Notes under the pieces: generated by a model
The model's database searches: none
What the model saw: only the letters and a program-made list of their open reading frames with translations
What the model was told of the DNA's origin: nothing
Made by a program: the position numbers and the translations under genes
Origin: Candidatus Limimorpha equi
Lineage (GTDB): Bacteria; Bacteroidota; Bacteroidia; Bacteroidales; F082
Length of the DNA: 8,193 bases
Reading direction: 5' to 3'
Assembly: GCA_018065885.1 (NCBI GenBank)
Contig: JAGHSL010000240.1
Span: 1 to 8,193 of the forward strand
Shown: positions 6,160 to 8,193 of the stretch, in pieces
How positions within the stretch are numbered: position 1 is the stretch's first letter
Layout of the letters: every line of letters starts with the position of its first letter

Positions 6160-6552
6160 TTAGTTTTTAAAGGCTCCGTCGACCTCCAAGGCATCGGCAA
6201 GCACCGAAACCGTTCGGACATCAATCTTTTCGAGCACCGCCTTTGCCTGCTCGATTTGCGCCAGATGCACGATAACGCCATCGTCGGTGCGCTTCTCAAT
6301 GAATGACAAGGCCGGATTTTTCTGAGCCAAAGGAAGGACCATATCAATAAGTTGTTTTCCGCTGTATGACAGATACAAATCGGAGCCGAAGACCTTTTCG
6401 ATTGTCAAATCGACGTGAAGCGGGACGAAGCCCAGCTTATAAGTCAGGCGGATTGTCTTTGGGCCAATAGCTTCAAAAGAGATTTTGTCGCCAACCTTAG
6501 TCTGGCTGGCAATAATGTTCTGCAATTCTGCAAAAGAAATTGATGCTTTCAT
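6160..6552 (-). CDS. Conserved-looking protein of unknown function
   Basis: A 130-residue protein I do not recognise. It has no signal peptide, lipobox or membrane segment, so it is probably cytoplasmic. Alternating strand-like stretches (DKISFEAIG 22-30, TIRLTYKLG 33-41, LHVDLTIEKVFG 45-56, GVIVHLAQ 92-99) and two helix-like stretches (about 66-78 and 100-123) suggest a small alpha/beta fold, perhaps with a lipid- or ligand-binding beta sheet; this is inference only. The reading frame looks real because it uses ordinary codons, has a normal ATG, starts 22 bp after the YkvA-like gene and is followed within 15 bp by a strong terminator. It is therefore likely the last gene of a two-gene transcript. 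The position beside a YkvA-family protein may mean a shared role at the membrane, but nothing in the sequence proves this. Confidence 0.8.
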   Translation of the reverse strand: MKASISFAELQNIIASQTKVGDKISFEAIGPKTIRLTYKLGFVPLHVDLTIEKVFGSDLYLSYSGKQLIDMVLPLAQKNPALSFIEKRTDDGVIVHLAQIEQAKAVLEKIDVRTVSVLADALEVDGAFKN

Positions 6553-6558
6553 AAATAT

Positions 6559-6582
6559 GTCATTTTGTCAGTTGTCATTTCG
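6559..6582. repeat. Short direct repeat at a gene junction
   Basis: GTCATTTTG (6559-6567) and GTCATTTCG (6574-6582) match at 8 of 9 bases with a 15-bp period. The second copy contains the stop codon of the YkvA-like gene. It fills most of the 22-bp gap between the two genes. Confidence 0.5.
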
Positions 6583-6934
6583 TTTCAACCGCATCTTGCG
6601 TTTCTGGTCCGAACCATTTGTCGAGCTGTTCATCGACACGCATTTCCATTGCCGGAGTAATCAGATGCTGCACTTTATTAGCGATGATGGCGATGGAAGC
6701 CACTTCATCGGCCCAGCCCAAAATGTGATGACGCTTGGAAGAAATCAAGTCTATTGGTAGGACCAGATAAGCCAAAGCTGCGCCAATTGTCAGTTTATCA
6801 GACCTTGGCGTGTTCGGATCGGTCATTACATAATAAAGTAACACGGCAGGGCGGGCTGCCACGCGACCGGCTTTCTTGGCATAGTCGCACACTTTGTCCC
6901 AAAGCAGGGAGATGTTGGTTGAATTGTTTTGCAT
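6575..6934 (-). CDS. YkvA/DUF1232 family protein
   Basis: A 119-residue protein of the YkvA (DUF1232) family, a small family of unknown biochemical function that is usually membrane-associated. The family signature is visible at about 28-66: RPAVLLYYVMTDPNTP, then DKLTIGAALAYLVLPIDLIS. It combines the conserved D-P motif with a hydrophobic helix (about 49-64) ending in LPIDLI. The next segment, ILGWADEVASIAII (71-84), corresponds to the family's usual G-x-x-D-D-x-x segment, here with D-E. There is no signal peptide. The ATG at 6934 gives the expected short charged N-terminus. It starts beyond the guaB terminator and is followed after 22 bp by the 130-residue gene, so the two probably share a transcript. 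No confident promoter was found upstream. Family assignment is firm; function is not known. Confidence 0.85.
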   Translation of the reverse strand: MQNNSTNISLLWDKVCDYAKKAGRVAARPAVLLYYVMTDPNTPRSDKLTIGAALAYLVLPIDLISSKRHHILGWADEVASIAIIANKVQHLITPAMEMRVDEQLDKWFGPETQDAVETK

Positions 6935-6973
6935 AGTTTAGATTTTTGATTAACGGTTCAATAACGTCAACAA

Positions 6974-7002
6974 TCGTTCCAAAAACACAAATATTGGAAC
7001 GA
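6974..7002. repeat. Perfect 9-bp inverted repeat
   Basis: TCGTTCCAA (6974-6982) is exactly complementary to TTGGAACGA (6994-7002) around 11 nt. Its last two bases are the first two of the larger inverted repeat at 7001-7076. It lies 40 bp before the start of the YkvA-like gene, so it could be an operator or a 5' leader hairpin, or simply part of the same repeat element. A weak promoter-like AATATTTG (minus strand 6995-6988) overlaps it, but I found no matching -33 TTTG. Confidence 0.6.
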
Positions 7003-7076
7003 ACACGGATTAAACGGATTTACACAGATACATTTTGCATGAAACACATCCGTGCAAATCCGACAAATCCGTGTTC
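7001..7076. repeat. Long imperfect inverted repeat (dispersed-repeat-like)
   Basis: Two 29-bp arms (7001-7029 and 7048-7076) pair at 24 of 29 positions around an 18-nt centre. The outer 11 bp (GAACACGGATT) are perfect and CGGATTT in the middle is also perfect. Within each arm the words ACGGATT and CGGATTT recur, so the arm is itself built of short repeats. From memory, ACGGATT-rich words of this kind are frequent between Bacteroidetes genes, which suggests a REP-like dispersed palindrome; this cannot be tested from one copy. It lies outside genes, beyond the guaB terminator and upstream of the YkvA-like gene. Confidence 0.85.
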
Positions 7077-7129
7077 ATTTAAAAATTCTTCCATGGTGAA
7101 GCATGTGTGTTCACGAGTATATCTTGCAT

Positions 7130-7160
7130 AAAAAACGCCTGTCGCAAAACGGCAGGCGTT
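7130..7160 (-). terminator. Intrinsic terminator of guaB
   Basis: On the minus strand an 11-bp stem (arms 7150-7160 and 7134-7144, one G-U pair) closes a 5-nt loop and runs into six T residues (7135-7130). It lies 20 bp after the guaB stop codon and is GC-rich in the stem, so it should terminate efficiently. Confidence 0.92.
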
Positions 7161-7180
7161 GTATGGAATCCGATTCCGAA

Positions 7181-8193
7181 TCAGCTTCTCTTGCTGTAGT
7201 TTGGAGCTTCCTGCGTGATGGTGACATCGTGCGGATGGCTTTCCAGAATGCCAGAGTTGGTGATGCGGATGAACTTGGCTTTCTTCAGTTCATCGATGGT
7301 GTGAGAGCCTGTGTAACCCATACCCGAGCGCAAGCCGCCGACCATCTGATAAACCACTTCCGAAAGAGTGCCTTTGTAAGGAACGCGGCCTGCAATGCCT
7401 TCCGGGACCAGTTTCTTGACATCTTCAACCGAATCTTGGAAATAACGGTCCTTCGAGCCGCACTGCATGGCTTCGAGTGAACCCATTCCTCTGTAAGTCT
7501 TAAACTTACGTCCTTCGTAAATGATAGTGTCACCTGGTGATTCATCGACACCGGCAAAGAGCGAACCAGCCATGATGGAAGATGCGCCGGCCGCCAAAGC
7601 CTTCACGATATCGCCCGTGTAACGGATACCACCATCGGCGATGAGCGGAACACCTGTGCCTTCCAAAGCCTTGGCCACATCCATGACTGCGGTGAGTTGC
7701 GGGACACCGATACCAGCGACCACGCGAGTTGTGCAAATGGAACCAGGTCCGATACCGACCTTAATGGCATCAGCACCAGCCTCTAACAAAGCTCTTGCTG
7801 CATCGGCGGTAGCGATATTGCCAGCCACGATGTCAATCTGAGGATAATTCTGCTTGAGGTTGCGTACCATATCGATGACGCCTTGCGAATGGCCGTGAGC
7901 CGTATCGACCACGAGTGCATCGACACCAGCATCGACCAAAGCGGCAGCACGTTCCAAAGTGTTGGCAGCAATGCCGACGGCAGCAGCGACACGCAGACGA
8001 CCGTGAGCATCCTTGCAAGCATTCGGACGGGCTTTCACCTTAATAATATCCTTATAAGTGATAAGTCCTAACAAACGGTTGTCCTTATCAACAACAGGCA
8101 GTTTTTCAATCTTATATTGTTGGAGAATATCCGCCGCCTTTTCAAAAGAGACTTCGTTTGTAGTGATAAGGTTTTCACCGGTCATCACTTCGA
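7181..8193 (-). CDS. guaB: IMP dehydrogenase, C-terminal part (5' end outside window)
   Basis: IMP dehydrogenase oxidises IMP to XMP with NAD+, the first committed step of GMP synthesis, in the cytoplasm. About 337 codons are present. The family is usually near 490 residues, so roughly 150 N-terminal residues lie beyond the right edge; the frame stays open to base 8193. Counting from the GTG codon at 8188, the visible part begins in the second CBS motif (IEKLPVVDKDNRLLGLITYK, 27-46). The catalytic TIM barrel follows: VVDTAHGHS (93-101), the active-site loop GPGSICTT with catalytic Cys152, and the phosphate-binding ADGGIRYTGD (184-193) and AGSLFAG (207-213). YRGMGS (232-237) and the flap region GSKDRYFQ (244-251) come next. 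The C-terminus is intact and the gene ends in TGA. The GTG at 8188 lies inside the CBS domain and is not the real start. A strong terminator follows 20 bp after the stop, so the gene is not cotranscribed with the YkvA-like gene unless there is read-through. Confidence 0.97.
   Translation of the reverse strand, partial: EVMTGENLITTNEVSFEKAADILQQYKIEKLPVVDKDNRLLGLITYKDIIKVKARPNACKDAHGRLRVAAAVGIAANTLERAAALVDAGVDALVVDTAHGHSQGVIDMVRNLKQNYPQIDIVAGNIATADAARALLEAGADAIKVGIGPGSICTTRVVAGIGVPQLTAVMDVAKALEGTGVPLIADGGIRYTGDIVKALAAGASSIMAGSLFAGVDESPGDTIIYEGRKFKTYRGMGSLEAMQCGSKDRYFQDSVEDVKKLVPEGIAGRVPYKGTLSEVVYQMVGGLRSGMGYTGSHTIDELKKAKFIRITNSGILESHPHDVTITQEAPNYSKRS

Overview
The window reads as a chromosomal segment of a Bacteroidales bacterium (Bacteroides/Prevotella-like). 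The evidence is the protein families and their order (guaB, then a cluster of parvulin-type isomerases, then a MoxR ATPase), AT-rich spacers without strong Shine-Dalgarno sequences, one good Bacteroidetes-type promoter (TTTG, 21 nt, TACTTTTG), and dispersed-repeat-like spacer sequences. The genus cannot be fixed from the sequence alone. All confident genes lie on the minus strand, so transcription runs from right to left.

Right to left: (1) 8193-7181, the C-terminal two thirds of IMP dehydrogenase (guaB), cut by the window edge and closed by a strong intrinsic terminator at 7130-7160. (2) 7129-6935, a gene-free spacer holding two adjoining inverted repeats. (3) 6934-6160, a small two-gene unit: a YkvA/DUF1232 membrane-associated protein and a 130-residue protein I do not recognise, closed by a terminator at 6118-6145. 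(4) 5984-685, a four-gene operon: a 672-residue periplasmic protein with two parvulin domains, a 297-residue SurA-like lipoprotein without a parvulin domain, a 460-residue SurA-like isomerase with two parvulin domains, and a MoxR AAA+ ATPase. The first three overlap by 4 bp and 1 bp, so they are probably translationally coupled. The likely job of those three is folding and escorting outer-membrane and periplasmic proteins. The MoxR ATPase, 49 bp further on, is a cytoplasmic chaperone-like ATPase. The operon ends in a textbook terminator 3 bp after the moxR stop.

(5) 684-1 has no convincing protein gene but is the most structured part of the window. In minus-strand order it holds two perfect 23-bp direct repeats (33-bp period), a strong Bacteroidetes promoter, a small hairpin, and a 111-nt interrupted palindrome. 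The palindrome would fold as RNA into a long closing stem, a central bubble and a GC-rich terminal hairpin. A 3' segment (CCTGCGC then T5) could compete for one arm of the terminal hairpin. I interpret this as a possible unannotated structured RNA or long leader, or alternatively a dispersed palindromic element. It is the best candidate for something undescribed; everything else is ordinary housekeeping sequence.
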